From positions 558,001 through 622,000 of the forward strand of contig CAKVFE010000001.1 of the NCBI GenBank assembly GCA_934746645.1: DNA of 64,000 bases, in the 5' to 3' direction. The position numbers and the translations under genes are program-made. Below are positions 18,869 to 27,675 of this stretch, one piece after another; the first letter of the stretch is position 1; each line of letters starts with the position of its first letter. The notes below the pieces were generated by a model. The model ran no database searches. It was not told where the DNA came from and saw only the letters and a program-made list of their open reading frames with translations. This DNA is from an uncultured Clostridia bacterium. GTDB lineage: Bacteria > Bacillota > Clostridia > Christensenellales > UBA1242.

Positions 18869-19825
18869 ATGAGTTACGAAAAAGCAAAAAAATACATAAT
18901 GAATCTAGGTAAAGAGCCTATTAAAAAACGCCCAGTTATTATTGACTGTGACCCCGGAATTGATGATGCAATGGCACTTATGCTATTTGCCGAATTTAAA
19001 GACAATTTTGACTTAAAACTTATAACTTCTTGTGCTGGCAACACTCCTATAGATATAACAACAAAAAATGTACAATTTTTTGCAAGTAATTTTTTCAATG
19101 GAGTTAGGATTGCTAAAGGAAGTCGTTATCCACTAGTAAGACAAAAACAAATGACTGCCGAATATGTACACGGTAGAAATGGTCTTGGTGGTTATGATAT
19201 CGGCGAACAAGATTATCCTTGTGAAGACGATGCTGTTGAAGCTATGTATGATGTAATAAAAAATAGTCCAGAAAAAATAACTTTAGTTACTTTAGGACCT
19301 ATGACAAATGTAGCAAAACTTGTTATCAATCACCCTGAAATAAAAGAAAATATTGAAGTTATTTATTCTATGATTGGTTCTACTGACGGCACTGGCAATA
19401 TTACTGAATATGGCGAATTTAATGCTTACTTCGACCCTGAAGCTTTTGATATAGTAGTAAAATGTAATATTCCTATGATTATCAATCCAATGCAATTGGG
19501 CAACGAAACCCGAATTAAAAAATCAGCATTTGCCAATATGCCTACCGAAACTATAAAAGACAATTTTGTAAAAACTCTTGCTGAAAATATTCACAACGAA
19601 ATTGATGAAAATTGTATCTTCTTATACGACCCAAACACAATAGTTGCACTTGTTAAACCAGAGTTGTACGAATTTGTGCCTTGTGACATACATGTATACA
19701 CATATCCCGATGTAGGTGGCAAAACCGTAATGAAACCAAACGAAAATGGTATACACAAATATCAATTTGTGACTGACAAAACCAAACTTAACAACTTTAT
19801 ATTAAAGTATCTATTTAAAGATTAG
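18869..19825 (+). CDS. Inosine-uridine-type nucleoside hydrolase
   Basis: 318 residues. The N-terminal 'IIDCDPGIDDAMALMLF' (about residues 24-40) is the DxDxxxDD calcium-binding signature of nucleoside hydrolases (RihA/RihB/IUNH). 'NPMQLGNET' and 'YDPNTIVALVKPE' fit the later substrate- and metal-binding regions, although the usual His-Asp 'HDP' motif reads 'YDP' here. It cleaves N-glycosidic bonds of ribonucleosides to base and ribose. It begins 10 nt after ribokinase with AAGGAG and is the last gene of the operon, followed by a terminator. Base specificity cannot be read from the sequence. Confidence 0.82.
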   Translation: MSYEKAKKYIMNLGKEPIKKRPVIIDCDPGIDDAMALMLFAEFKDNFDLKLITSCAGNTPIDITTKNVQFFASNFFNGVRIAKGSRYPLVRQKQMTAEYVHGRNGLGGYDIGEQDYPCEDDAVEAMYDVIKNSPEKITLVTLGPMTNVAKLVINHPEIKENIEVIYSMIGSTDGTGNITEYGEFNAYFDPEAFDIVVKCNIPMIINPMQLGNETRIKKSAFANMPTETIKDNFVKTLAENIHNEIDENCIFLYDPNTIVALVKPELYEFVPCDIHVYTYPDVGGKTVMKPNENGIHKYQFVTDKTKLNNFILKYLFKD

Positions 19826-19888
19826 TTGTTAATATTTAAAGTTTAGTAGTTAACAAAAATAATAACAATTTAATATATAAGTATATGA

Positions 19889-19934
19889 AAAAAAACAACT
19901 CTCCTATCACCAATAATAAAATGAGTTGTTTTTT
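19889..19934 (+). terminator. Terminator of the suf-salvage operon
   Basis: AACAACTC (19894-19901) pairs with GAGTTGTT (19923-19930), followed by T's; A-run on the left. Confidence 0.75.
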
Positions 19935-20072
19935 ATATAAATTGGTATTTTACCTATTAAATTTTGTTAGTTTATACAATAATGATTTTTAAATATTTAC
20001 TTTAGTTAAATTAATAGCAAAAACAATTTAAAAATGATATTATATCTATACATACTAACAAGGAGGAAAACT

Positions 20073-20681
20073 ATGGCAAAATCAAAATCAAAAGCTAAAA
20101 AGCAAACCAAAATCGTTAGTGCTATATGCTTATTGTTGTCAATATTGTTGTTGGTAACATTCTTTATGCCTACATACACAAAGACTGTTGGCGACACAAC
20201 ATACACATACAATGGTATCACTATGCTTCAAGGTGCTAGTATGTCTGATGAAGACGCAGCAAAACTTACACTTGAAACAGCTGGTTCTGGTATAAGTGGA
20301 ATACTTGGCAATGATACAAGCAAAGAAGTAAAAGCTAAAACCCAAAAACTTAATGCTTACACAATGTATCACGATGAAGATGCTGGTGCTTACAAAGTAA
20401 CAGTATATCTTAACATTGCAGTATTAGTTGCTGGTGCAGTATTAATGGTTGCTTCTTTACTAAGTCTATTGACTGGTAAATTATCACTATTTGATTTAAT
20501 TGCTGGACTATTTGCAGTAGTTGTAAGTATTGTACTTATGATTTGTGCAGGAGTTGCTAGCAAATACTTCACTACAAGCTTATCTACTATGGCTATGGGC
20601 GTAGGCGTATGGTTTGCTATGATTAGTAGTGTTTTGGCACTAGGAAGTCAAGCAGTTGGTAAATTTGTATTGAAAAAATAG
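20073..20681 (+). CDS. Hypothetical membrane protein, four predicted helices
   Basis: 202 residues from ATG 20073, 8 nt after AAGGAGGA; an upstream in-frame ATG lacks a site. A lysine-rich N-terminus (KSKSKAKKQTK) precedes helix 1 (about 14-30). A ~75-residue polar extracytoplasmic loop follows, then three closely spaced helices (about 110-195). No family was recognised. The layout (short basic N-tail, one helix, external loop, three helices) is common among small Bacillota envelope proteins of unknown role. Confidence 0.65.
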   Translation: MAKSKSKAKKQTKIVSAICLLLSILLLVTFFMPTYTKTVGDTTYTYNGITMLQGASMSDEDAAKLTLETAGSGISGILGNDTSKEVKAKTQKLNAYTMYHDEDAGAYKVTVYLNIAVLVAGAVLMVASLLSLLTGKLSLFDLIAGLFAVVVSIVLMICAGVASKYFTTSLSTMAMGVGVWFAMISSVLALGSQAVGKFVLKK

Positions 20682-20691
20682 TTTTACTAAT

Positions 20692-20727
20692 AAAAAAATA
20701 TGAGAGTTTCTCTCATATTTTTTTTTG
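20692..20727 (+). terminator. Intrinsic terminator
   Basis: ATATGAGA (20698-20705) pairs with TCTCATAT (20711-20718), followed by a long T-run. Confidence 0.85.
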
Positions 20728-20841
20728 CTTTTTATTAACTTATATTTTACTTACATTTATCACATATTAAACATTTCAAAACTTTAATATGCTGTACTAT
20801 ATGAATAATTTATAATACTCAATATGTTGTTTAATATCCTA

Positions 20842-21657
20842 TTAATCAATAATAAAAGATATGGTATGTGAAGCAAGTTTTGGTTTACTTCCTGTCTTTT
20901 GAGCAAGACTTGTCAATACTTCTGTAACAATATAATTGTTGACATCTGCTATGTCTGAGATTTCTTCGTCCGGATTGCTTTCCGAAACATTTTTGATAAG
21001 TGACAATATTTTTTCATTTTTATCATCACTAAGTTGATTGATACGGACAGTATTGTTGTTGGTTTGGACTCTTGAACCAACTGCATTTATATTGCCAACA
21101 CTTGTTAAGTATATATTGTTAGGCAACTTATTAGCATTTTTGCCAATTGATTTTTTAATATCAGTTATATCCAATTTTACCACTGTTTTTAGTTGATAAT
21201 TGTCATCGTCTAGTGGAGTGATTGTAAGTTCCAACAATCTAAACACTGTTGTATCTGTAGTGCTGTTTTCCATTGCACTATTTATCATTGCACCTACTTC
21301 ATAATCATATAAAGTTATTGTACTATCTAATGAAAGTGCAGGAATATTAAAATTGATTTTGCCATTGTTGTCATATATATCAAGTCCACTTTCATTAGCT
21401 TTTTGATTGAATGTAACTAAATCATTTTCTCTTATTGCATTAGTAGTAAGTTTGGTTTCGTCTACTTCTTCGTTTAGCCAACCGACATATTCATTAAACA
21501 TACCAAGACTTACTCCATATATTTTTAAAGTATCTTTAACAGCAAAAACTGTAGCCACACCAAATATGACTAATAAGACAATACCTATTATTAAATTTCT
21601 TAAGCACCCCTTTTTCTTATTGGGGTCTTTTACTTTTTCTTTCTTTTTAAAAAACAT
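20842..21657 (-). CDS. Hypothetical membrane-anchored protein
   Basis: 271 residues: a very basic N-terminus (KKKEKVKDPNKKKG), one transmembrane helix at about 21-43, then a ~225-residue extracytoplasmic domain rich in Asn, Thr and Asp. No recognised domain. Its ATG overlaps the stop of a 33-codon reading frame (TAATG) and has no convincing ribosome site of its own, so it is probably translated by coupling to that small frame. Confidence 0.6.
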   Translation of the reverse strand: MFFKKKEKVKDPNKKKGCLRNLIIGIVLLVIFGVATVFAVKDTLKIYGVSLGMFNEYVGWLNEEVDETKLTTNAIRENDLVTFNQKANESGLDIYDNNGKINFNIPALSLDSTITLYDYEVGAMINSAMENSTTDTTVFRLLELTITPLDDDNYQLKTVVKLDITDIKKSIGKNANKLPNNIYLTSVGNINAVGSRVQTNNNTVRINQLSDDKNEKILSLIKNVSESNPDEEISDIADVNNYIVTEVLTSLAQKTGSKPKLASHTISFIID

Positions 21658-21758
21658 TATGCAAATGCCACCCTAAATACTAGGAACAATATTACTCCTA
21701 AAAATACCAATCTAAATATCCATCTTAGTGGGTTAAGATTACGCAAAAATTTCATCAT
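21657..21758 (-). CDS. Small membrane protein, 33 aa, translationally coupled
   Basis: A short reading frame not reported by length-limited gene finding. It starts at ATG 21758 behind AAAGGGGCG and ends in TAA whose last A is the first base of the next ATG. The product has a basic N-terminus (MMKFLRNLNPLRWIFR) and one hydrophobic helix (LVFLGVILFLVF), so it would be a single-span mini-protein. A promoter lies 28 nt upstream. It is either a functional partner of the membrane-anchored protein downstream or a leader frame used for coupling. Confidence 0.6.
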   Translation of the reverse strand: MMKFLRNLNPLRWIFRLVFLGVILFLVFRVAFA

Positions 21759-21785
21759 TCGCCCCTTTTATCCATTATTATTAAT

Positions 21786-21814
21786 AGTTTACATAATATT
21801 AACTTTATAGTCAA
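21786..21814 (-). promoter_or_regulatory. Promoter of the mini-protein/anchored-protein unit
   Basis: Minus strand: TTGACT (21814-21809), 17-nt spacer, TAAACT (21791-21786). Confidence 0.55.
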
Positions 21815-21963
21815 ACAATAACAAAAACTAAGCCACCTATTGTATATAAACTACTTTTTAAAATCTAAATACAACAATAAATATAAAGATATAAAATTTA
21901 AATATCAAAAAAACTATATGTAATAAAAAAAGGACAACATCGACTTTAATATTTTATGATAAA

Positions 21964-21997
21964 CAAAAAAGACAGCTTATAAAAGTTGTCTTTTTTA
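21964..21997 (-). terminator. Terminator of the lipoprotein gene at 22028
   Basis: AAAGACAGCTT pairs with AAGTTGTCTTT (one G-U). The A-run on the left is a T-run on the minus strand. Confidence 0.7.
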
Positions 21998-22027
21998 TAC
22001 TTAAAATTGTTTATGGAATATCAACGA

Positions 22028-23056
22028 TTAATTGGTATAATCTTCGGTTGTTTCTGTTTCAACAGATATACTGTTATAATATGCTTCATCAAAAGAATCA
22101 TAAGTATAAGTCATTTTTTCTGTTTTTTCAGCTGAGTAATTTCTTGTTGTGTCGTTAAATACACAATCAAACACACTCAAATTTTCTACTTTTACCAATC
22201 TACCATTTAGGACTGTCATACTTATTGTGTTAGTACCAATACTCTCGTATGTCTCGCCTTCTTCACCTTGATAATCTTCATGAGTATCAGAAAAATCATA
22301 ACTAATATTTAAAGTAACCGAACCATCACTATTGCGTACAAATGTATATACAATATCATCGCCTAGATTTTGTTTAAGATAATCAACCAACTCTAAATAT
22401 GTATCACCTTCCTCAACAACACAATCATTTAATGTTTCAAGTGGAGTCATTTTAACTTGAGTTTTTGCACAATCTTCATTTACATAGTATCCACTTTTTT
22501 GTACCGGATTTTCTTGAGAAGGATACACATATTTGTAGAATATTTTTGTACGGTCTGTACCATTGTCATCTACGACTTTAATTGCTATTAAACTTTCTTG
22601 CATTAATGTTGATTGTCCATTAATAGCAACATAATCTTTTTCTTCAAAATAATATTTGTTGCCTGCACGCTCTTCAACTGCTCTAAATTCACTATTTAAA
22701 GCACCTTCAGTTTTAGCTACACCTTCATGAACAACCGAATAGTTGTCTGTAGTGTTAAGAGCATTATTTCTACCAGTTATCCAATAAGCAAAATTTTCTT
22801 CAAGTGTATAATCTATTTTCATATCGCAAGTAGAACATTTCTTTTGGCTTCCATCGTCAACAAATGTGTGTTCGCCCTTATTAAATATTGTATCATCATC
22901 ACCTTTACATTTGTTCCAATGATATGTATCATCACGAGTCCAAACCACATCTGCTTCGTGGATATGTTGTGGCTCTTGTTTACAGCCTGCAAGTCCAAAC
23001 ATAGATACTGTAGCTATTGTAGCTAGTCCAATTCCAAATAACAAATTCTTCTTCAT
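22028..23056 (-). CDS. Putative lipoprotein with N-terminal Cys/His-rich segment
   Basis: 342 residues with a lipoprotein signal peptide: MKK, a hydrophobic core and the lipobox LAGC (Cys25). The next ~60 residues contain HxH and spaced 'HWNKC...GEHTF...CSTCDM' residues. This is the Cys/His pattern seen in short repeats of many secreted gut-Bacillota proteins, possibly a metal site or disulphide knot. The rest is an acidic beta-rich domain with no recognised family. The substrate or ligand is unknown. AAAGGAAAAAGAG lies upstream, and the gene is followed by its own terminator. Confidence 0.65.
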   Translation of the reverse strand: MKKNLLFGIGLATIATVSMFGLAGCKQEPQHIHEADVVWTRDDTYHWNKCKGDDDTIFNKGEHTFVDDGSQKKCSTCDMKIDYTLEENFAYWITGRNNALNTTDNYSVVHEGVAKTEGALNSEFRAVEERAGNKYYFEEKDYVAINGQSTLMQESLIAIKVVDDNGTDRTKIFYKYVYPSQENPVQKSGYYVNEDCAKTQVKMTPLETLNDCVVEEGDTYLELVDYLKQNLGDDIVYTFVRNSDGSVTLNISYDFSDTHEDYQGEEGETYESIGTNTISMTVLNGRLVKVENLSVFDCVFNDTTRNYSAEKTEKMTYTYDSFDEAYYNSISVETETTEDYTN

Positions 23057-23120
23057 AAATCTCTTTTTCCTTTATGTGTTTTTAATTAAAACTAATTTAT
23101 TTTTTTATTTACAGATAATT

Positions 23121-23156
23121 GATATTAAAAAGAACTTTTACATTCTTTTTAATATC
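23121..23156 (-). terminator. Long AT-rich stem after the 1150-aa gene
   Basis: GATATTAAAAAGAA (23121-23134) and TTCTTTTTAATATC (23143-23156) form a perfect 14-bp stem just downstream of the gene ending at 23178. It contains U-rich arms and probably acts as a terminator. Confidence 0.5.
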
Positions 23157-23177
23157 TTATATCTACTATTTTAACAA

Positions 23178-26100
23178 TTATTTTCCAGCAGCTGTTAGGC
23201 TAGCATCAGCTTGAACAAGTGTGTTGTATATAGAATTAAAGTCGTTGGTAAATGTATCCAAAGTTGTGCTTTCTGGATCTGCAAGATAATTTGCATATTT
23301 TGTATCTATAGGTGTTACTTCACTAATAGCATAATCATATATACCTTTTAATGTTGGGTCAGATTCGTAACCACTAGGCATAATTTGTTTAAATCCATTG
23401 TCACCAACAATTTCGCCTGTGATATATTTTGCTATTCTTACAGAAGCTGTTTTTGGAACAATACACAATGCGTCAAGTTCGTCCAATTTTTGTCCTAAGT
23501 TGCTAATAACTTCTTTATTTTCTCTAGATACTTCTACTGTTGTCAAACTGCTTGTTATGTCTTTTACTTTGCCCAAATCAGTAAAGATTTGTCTATAAGT
23601 CAACTGACCATTTTCAGCTTTAGTTCCACACTCTTTAGTGTTGGCTAATATCTCACTTATTGCTGTAGCAATTTCGGATTTTTCATTATTGATAGTTACC
23701 TTATCAACAATAAAGTCTAATATATCTTTTCTTACTGGTTTGATAAGTACACTATTATTAAATCCGTCTAATGTACCACCAAATCCACCAAAATCAAATG
23801 TATCTACATCAACAGTTGTTATGCCGTCTACTAAGTCTACCAATGTCTTCAAACTAGCAAATTCGTTTTCGTAACTTGTAACATTGTCAACATTGTTTTT
23901 GATTTTTTCAACTATGTTTACCATAGCTGTATCCATACTAGATTTGTCTATTTTGTTAATAATCATTTTTACAATTTTTGGTCTGATTGCTGATACCAAC
24001 ACACTCTTATTAGAACCAGTGTCTACATCATAGCTATCAAGTATTCTACCAAAATCTGTAAAGTTAAGTGTGCTTGTATTGATATTAGTTATTTGATTAA
24101 ACAAACTATTAAGTGCACTAATTTCTTGTTCAAAAGTTAAATTGGTATTGTCTACTTTTGTTTTTATTGTATTGATAATATCTTCTAAGTCACTGCCTGC
24201 TTCTACCGAACCTGCAAATTGGGTTATGGTAGATTTTAGAATAGAATTAATAACTTTTCTATCAATTATTTTGCTATCAGAAGCAATGATTGTATCAAAT
24301 GTTTTACCTATTGTTTTTAAACTTTCGGCTGGAGTTTCGTCATTGGCTAAATCCATAAGACTACTCATAAGTGTTTTGATTGTAGTAAATTCGCTTTCCC
24401 AATCAATATCTGTAGCCGAATTGATGTTTTGCTTAATAACATCAAAACTATCTGTCAACATATCTTCATTGTCTATAGATATCTTTTCTACTTGGTCTAA
24501 TACTGTAGTAACAATATTTTTGATTTCGCCACCAAATAATTGGCTATTCTTTAATCCATTAAGTGATGCACCAAAATCTTTTAACATTGTAGAACCGTCA
24601 GCAAGCATTGCTGTTTTCAAATCTTCTGCATTAACAAACGAATTGATAACATCAACAAATGGTTGAAGTTGTGCTAGTTCGGTGCTCCAACTTGTAACTT
24701 TACTTACATTGTCTTTAACTCTATCAACTATAGTTGTTAAGTCTGCATAATCTCCAGTGATTTGGGTTTTGAAATAATCTAGCGCTTCTACAACCAAATC
24801 ATCTACTGAACCAGCAAATAATGTTGTGCGATTGAAAGTATCCAATATTCCACCCAACTTAGCCAAATTTAATTTGGTATTGTCGGAACTAAAATCTCCA
24901 AACATATCAATAATATCTTGGTAAGATGTATTGATTATTGTAAACTCAGTTTCAAAACTTTGTACTTCGCTTAAATTGTGTAAAGATTGTATAATAACAT
25001 TTTTGATACCATCAAAATCGTGATTATCACTCTTTAATGCATCTTCCAATGTTGTTATAGCTTTGTCTTCTACTGCATCAATCAATTTTTTATAGTTGGC
25101 ATTGTCTAAGCCACCATAGCCTTTTACGCTATCCAACAATTTGCCTATCAATGGCAAACTGGTATTGGTTATATAATATTTACTGCTTAAATCAAGTGAA
25201 TTGTTGATATCAACTACTGACATAAACATTGTCTTAAATAAGTTTTTAACTTCTTCAGCTGTTGCACCATCTTTGTTGATTTCAAAATCACTAACTTCCA
25301 ACTTTTCAGCTACAAGGTTAAGTGAAGCATTAACAATGATTGGTGACAACGAATTGATAGTACTCATATTAAATAATTGTTCGGTTATTTTATCAACTGT
25401 TTCTTCATTTAACAAGCTAATAATTTTGTTTGCGCCAGTAACTTCTTTATTGGCTACTTTACAAATAATGTTTTGTTCATTAAGTATTTCGGCAATATTT
25501 AAAATGCACAACAATTCGTTTTTGATTGTACTAAATGTAAAATCTTTAAGTTCGGTCACACTGTCTTTAATACCTTCATCTATTGAACCCGAACCTGTTG
25601 TTGGCAACTTAATAATAAAGTCTGGATTGTTAAGGATTTGGTCAACTATTTGTGGATACAACTGATTGCCAAATGCAGAAATTGTTTTGTTGTTGAATAC
25701 TTGTTCTACAAGTGTACGACTTGCAGAAATAATATTGTTTACTTTTGTTTGAGTAAGGTTGTCAAAACCAATATTGCGTAATGTGGTTATGCTACCCATT
25801 GTACAAACAACAGTTTTTACTTCATTTTTAAGTACAACTTTTTCGCCGTCCATTTTGCCAGTACTTAGTCCATTGAAAGTAAGATTCATAAATGGTTGTA
25901 TACCTGTGTATGTTAGTATCTTACTTACAGCACTATTGTTGTACGAAGTAACATATTTCATATAGTCTTCAAGTCCAATCTTACTAAACTCTCCCCCTGT
26001 TACTTCTACTTCATAAGTATTGCCGTCTTCATCGGTCACCTTTTTAGTGTATGTTGTGGTTGTGTCTTTTTCAATGGTAGCAACCATATTGACAACACCC

Positions 26101-26630
26101 ATTACTGGCATCATTGTAGCAGTACCAACAAACAATCCTAAAAATGCACCAACTAGCATACCCCACGCACGATGTCTTGGTAGTTTGTTGCCTTCTTTAT
26201 CTTTCTTTCTGCATACAAAGTGTGTAACCAACAACCATATTGGATACAACACAATTTTGACTGCCCAGAATAATACTGCAAACACAAATGCATTAACTAC
26301 AAGTCCTACTAAAGTCATCATAATATCTATTGTTTCTGGAGCTGTAAGCATTGGCCCAAAATCTTCTATTTGACCTAGATAATATGTAGCAAGTTCTGTA
26401 AGTGTATTGCAAGTTACTCCATCACCCACACTCATAGCAGGAAGTTGCATAGTCATAACCCACTTAGTTAGCAATGGTGCTACAAAGAAACAGATAAGAG
26501 CAATAGCAACTATCCAGCCTGCTCTAAATGCAGTACGCTTTAGTCCTCTTATAAGTCCCCATAGCAAACCAAATATAATAAATAGTGCAAATACACCAGC
26601 AACTATTAAAGGTATATATTTTTCCACCAT
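23178..26630 (-). CDS. Large CvpA-like membrane protein with degenerate internal repeats
   Basis: 1150 residues. The N-terminal ~190 residues have four or five helices in a CvpA-like layout (residues 9-28 'AGVFALFIIFGLLWGLIRG', then helices near 40-58, 107-130 and 158-185). The remaining ~950 residues are an extracytoplasmic region that is helical and low in cysteine. From about residue 550 onward, five modules of ~90-110 residues recur, each with a 'FGxxLDxxxxSxL' core, then a basic/hydrophobic helix and an 'N...W/Y..E...L..L' spacer. Repeats are recognisable but diverged. No enzyme motif is seen. It may be a surface or division-site scaffold. AAGGAG supports the start. Confidence 0.6.
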   Translation of the reverse strand: MVEKYIPLIVAGVFALFIIFGLLWGLIRGLKRTAFRAGWIVAIALICFFVAPLLTKWVMTMQLPAMSVGDGVTCNTLTELATYYLGQIEDFGPMLTAPETIDIMMTLVGLVVNAFVFAVLFWAVKIVLYPIWLLVTHFVCRKKDKEGNKLPRHRAWGMLVGAFLGLFVGTATMMPVMGVVNMVATIEKDTTTTYTKKVTDEDGNTYEVEVTGGEFSKIGLEDYMKYVTSYNNSAVSKILTYTGIQPFMNLTFNGLSTGKMDGEKVVLKNEVKTVVCTMGSITTLRNIGFDNLTQTKVNNIISASRTLVEQVFNNKTISAFGNQLYPQIVDQILNNPDFIIKLPTTGSGSIDEGIKDSVTELKDFTFSTIKNELLCILNIAEILNEQNIICKVANKEVTGANKIISLLNEETVDKITEQLFNMSTINSLSPIIVNASLNLVAEKLEVSDFEINKDGATAEEVKNLFKTMFMSVVDINNSLDLSSKYYITNTSLPLIGKLLDSVKGYGGLDNANYKKLIDAVEDKAITTLEDALKSDNHDFDGIKNVIIQSLHNLSEVQSFETEFTIINTSYQDIIDMFGDFSSDNTKLNLAKLGGILDTFNRTTLFAGSVDDLVVEALDYFKTQITGDYADLTTIVDRVKDNVSKVTSWSTELAQLQPFVDVINSFVNAEDLKTAMLADGSTMLKDFGASLNGLKNSQLFGGEIKNIVTTVLDQVEKISIDNEDMLTDSFDVIKQNINSATDIDWESEFTTIKTLMSSLMDLANDETPAESLKTIGKTFDTIIASDSKIIDRKVINSILKSTITQFAGSVEAGSDLEDIINTIKTKVDNTNLTFEQEISALNSLFNQITNINTSTLNFTDFGRILDSYDVDTGSNKSVLVSAIRPKIVKMIINKIDKSSMDTAMVNIVEKIKNNVDNVTSYENEFASLKTLVDLVDGITTVDVDTFDFGGFGGTLDGFNNSVLIKPVRKDILDFIVDKVTINNEKSEIATAISEILANTKECGTKAENGQLTYRQIFTDLGKVKDITSSLTTVEVSRENKEVISNLGQKLDELDALCIVPKTASVRIAKYITGEIVGDNGFKQIMPSGYESDPTLKGIYDYAISEVTPIDTKYANYLADPESTTLDTFTNDFNSIYNTLVQADASLTAAGK

Positions 26631-26738
26631 AAATCTCCTTATATTTATATATAATACTAATTATAGTATATATCATAAATACACTATTAACAACAAATTA
26701 ATAAATCATATAATAATAATTTTGTCGATTATGACCAC

Positions 26739-26767
26739 AAAAAAAGAGCACAAACTTATGCTCTTTT
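26739..26767 (-). terminator. Terminator of the signal peptidase gene
   Basis: AAAAGAGCA (26742-26750) pairs with TGCTCTTTT (26759-26767), with an A-run on the left (T-run on the minus strand). Confidence 0.75.
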
Positions 26768-26819
26768 CAAAATCAAATATTATATAAATGGTTTAAAATC
26801 TTTATTTTCATTTTTTATT

Positions 26820-27554
26820 TTACTTAAACAATTTTGACAATCCACTTAAATCTATACCAGTAAATACTTTTAAAAAATAATAGAATGGTGCAGTGCCATT
26901 GGGGATAATATAATCCACAACTCCTACTACTTCATCTACAGCAAATGGTCCGTCAACAGAGCTATCTATACTTCTACCCCTATTGTCACCCAATACAAAT
27001 ACTTGGTCTTTTTGTACAACAAGTCTACCGTTTTTGTCAAAAACTGCTGTACTTGTGCCGTCAGACTCTCTACTAGCAACTCTTAAAGCAATAAAGTTTT
27101 CTAGTGTCTGACGCATACCTAAGTTGTTGGGGTCGCCACTTGTCTTAACATTGTATATATAATCTTCTACAAGTTTTTTACCATTGCGATAGACATATAC
27201 TTCACCGTCATCATCTTGTTTTATATCTATAGTATCTCCAGCCATACCAATAACTCTTTTTATAATATGGTCGCTATCTATACTAGATTCTTTCTTAATA
27301 ACTACTATATCTCCATAAGTAAAAGTAGCAAAGTTGTTGATATAGACAATATCACTTTTAGTAGCACCTTGAGAATTTAAAGTAGGTTGCATACTGACAC
27401 CATATACTGGAGCACTATCGTGCATTATTTCAAACCCAATAATGAATAGTGCAATTATTGCACATATCACAATAAAAGCTTTGCCTAGATAATCTACCCA
27501 AAAGTTTTTCTTTTTATATATTAAATTGTCGGTTTCAACAACATAATTTTTCAT
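26820..27554 (-). CDS. lepB: Signal peptidase I
   Basis: 244 residues from ATG 27554. An N-terminal helix at about 20-42 anchors the protein. The catalytic Ser lies in 'GVSMQPTL' and the Lys in 'IIKRVIGMAGD', and the late 'VLGDNRGRSIDS' box completes the S26A signature. It cleaves signal peptides from secreted proteins at the outer face of the membrane; the window encodes several likely substrates. An insertion of ~50 residues lies between the Lys box and the GDNR box. No ribosome site precedes the ATG; instead an extended -10 sits 7 nt upstream, suggesting a leaderless mRNA. An alternative ATG at 27578 also lacks a site. Confidence 0.88.
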   Translation of the reverse strand: MKNYVVETDNLIYKKKNFWVDYLGKAFIVICAIIALFIIGFEIMHDSAPVYGVSMQPTLNSQGATKSDIVYINNFATFTYGDIVVIKKESSIDSDHIIKRVIGMAGDTIDIKQDDDGEVYVYRNGKKLVEDYIYNVKTSGDPNNLGMRQTLENFIALRVASRESDGTSTAVFDKNGRLVVQKDQVFVLGDNRGRSIDSSVDGPFAVDEVVGVVDYIIPNGTAPFYYFLKVFTGIDLSGLSKLFK

Positions 27555-27561
27555 ACAATAT

Positions 27562-27570
27562 ATAATACCA
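27562..27570 (-). promoter_or_regulatory. Extended -10 for leaderless lepB
   Basis: Minus strand TGGTATTAT (27570-27562), exactly 7 nt before the ATG at 27554, so transcription should begin at or next to the start codon. Confidence 0.45.
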
Positions 27571-27623
27571 CAAAACATAGATATATTAAAACGGATATCT
27601 TTACTTTTGAAAAATATTTAATG

Positions 27624-27652
27624 TTGATTTTGTCGATAATGTGTGTTAAAAT
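27624..27652 (+). promoter_or_regulatory. Promoter of the 27676-28850 gene pair
   Basis: TTGATT (27624-27629), 17-nt spacer, TAAAAT (27647-27652). Confidence 0.6.
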
Positions 27653-27675
27653 TATAGTGCTATTAGGAGTATATT

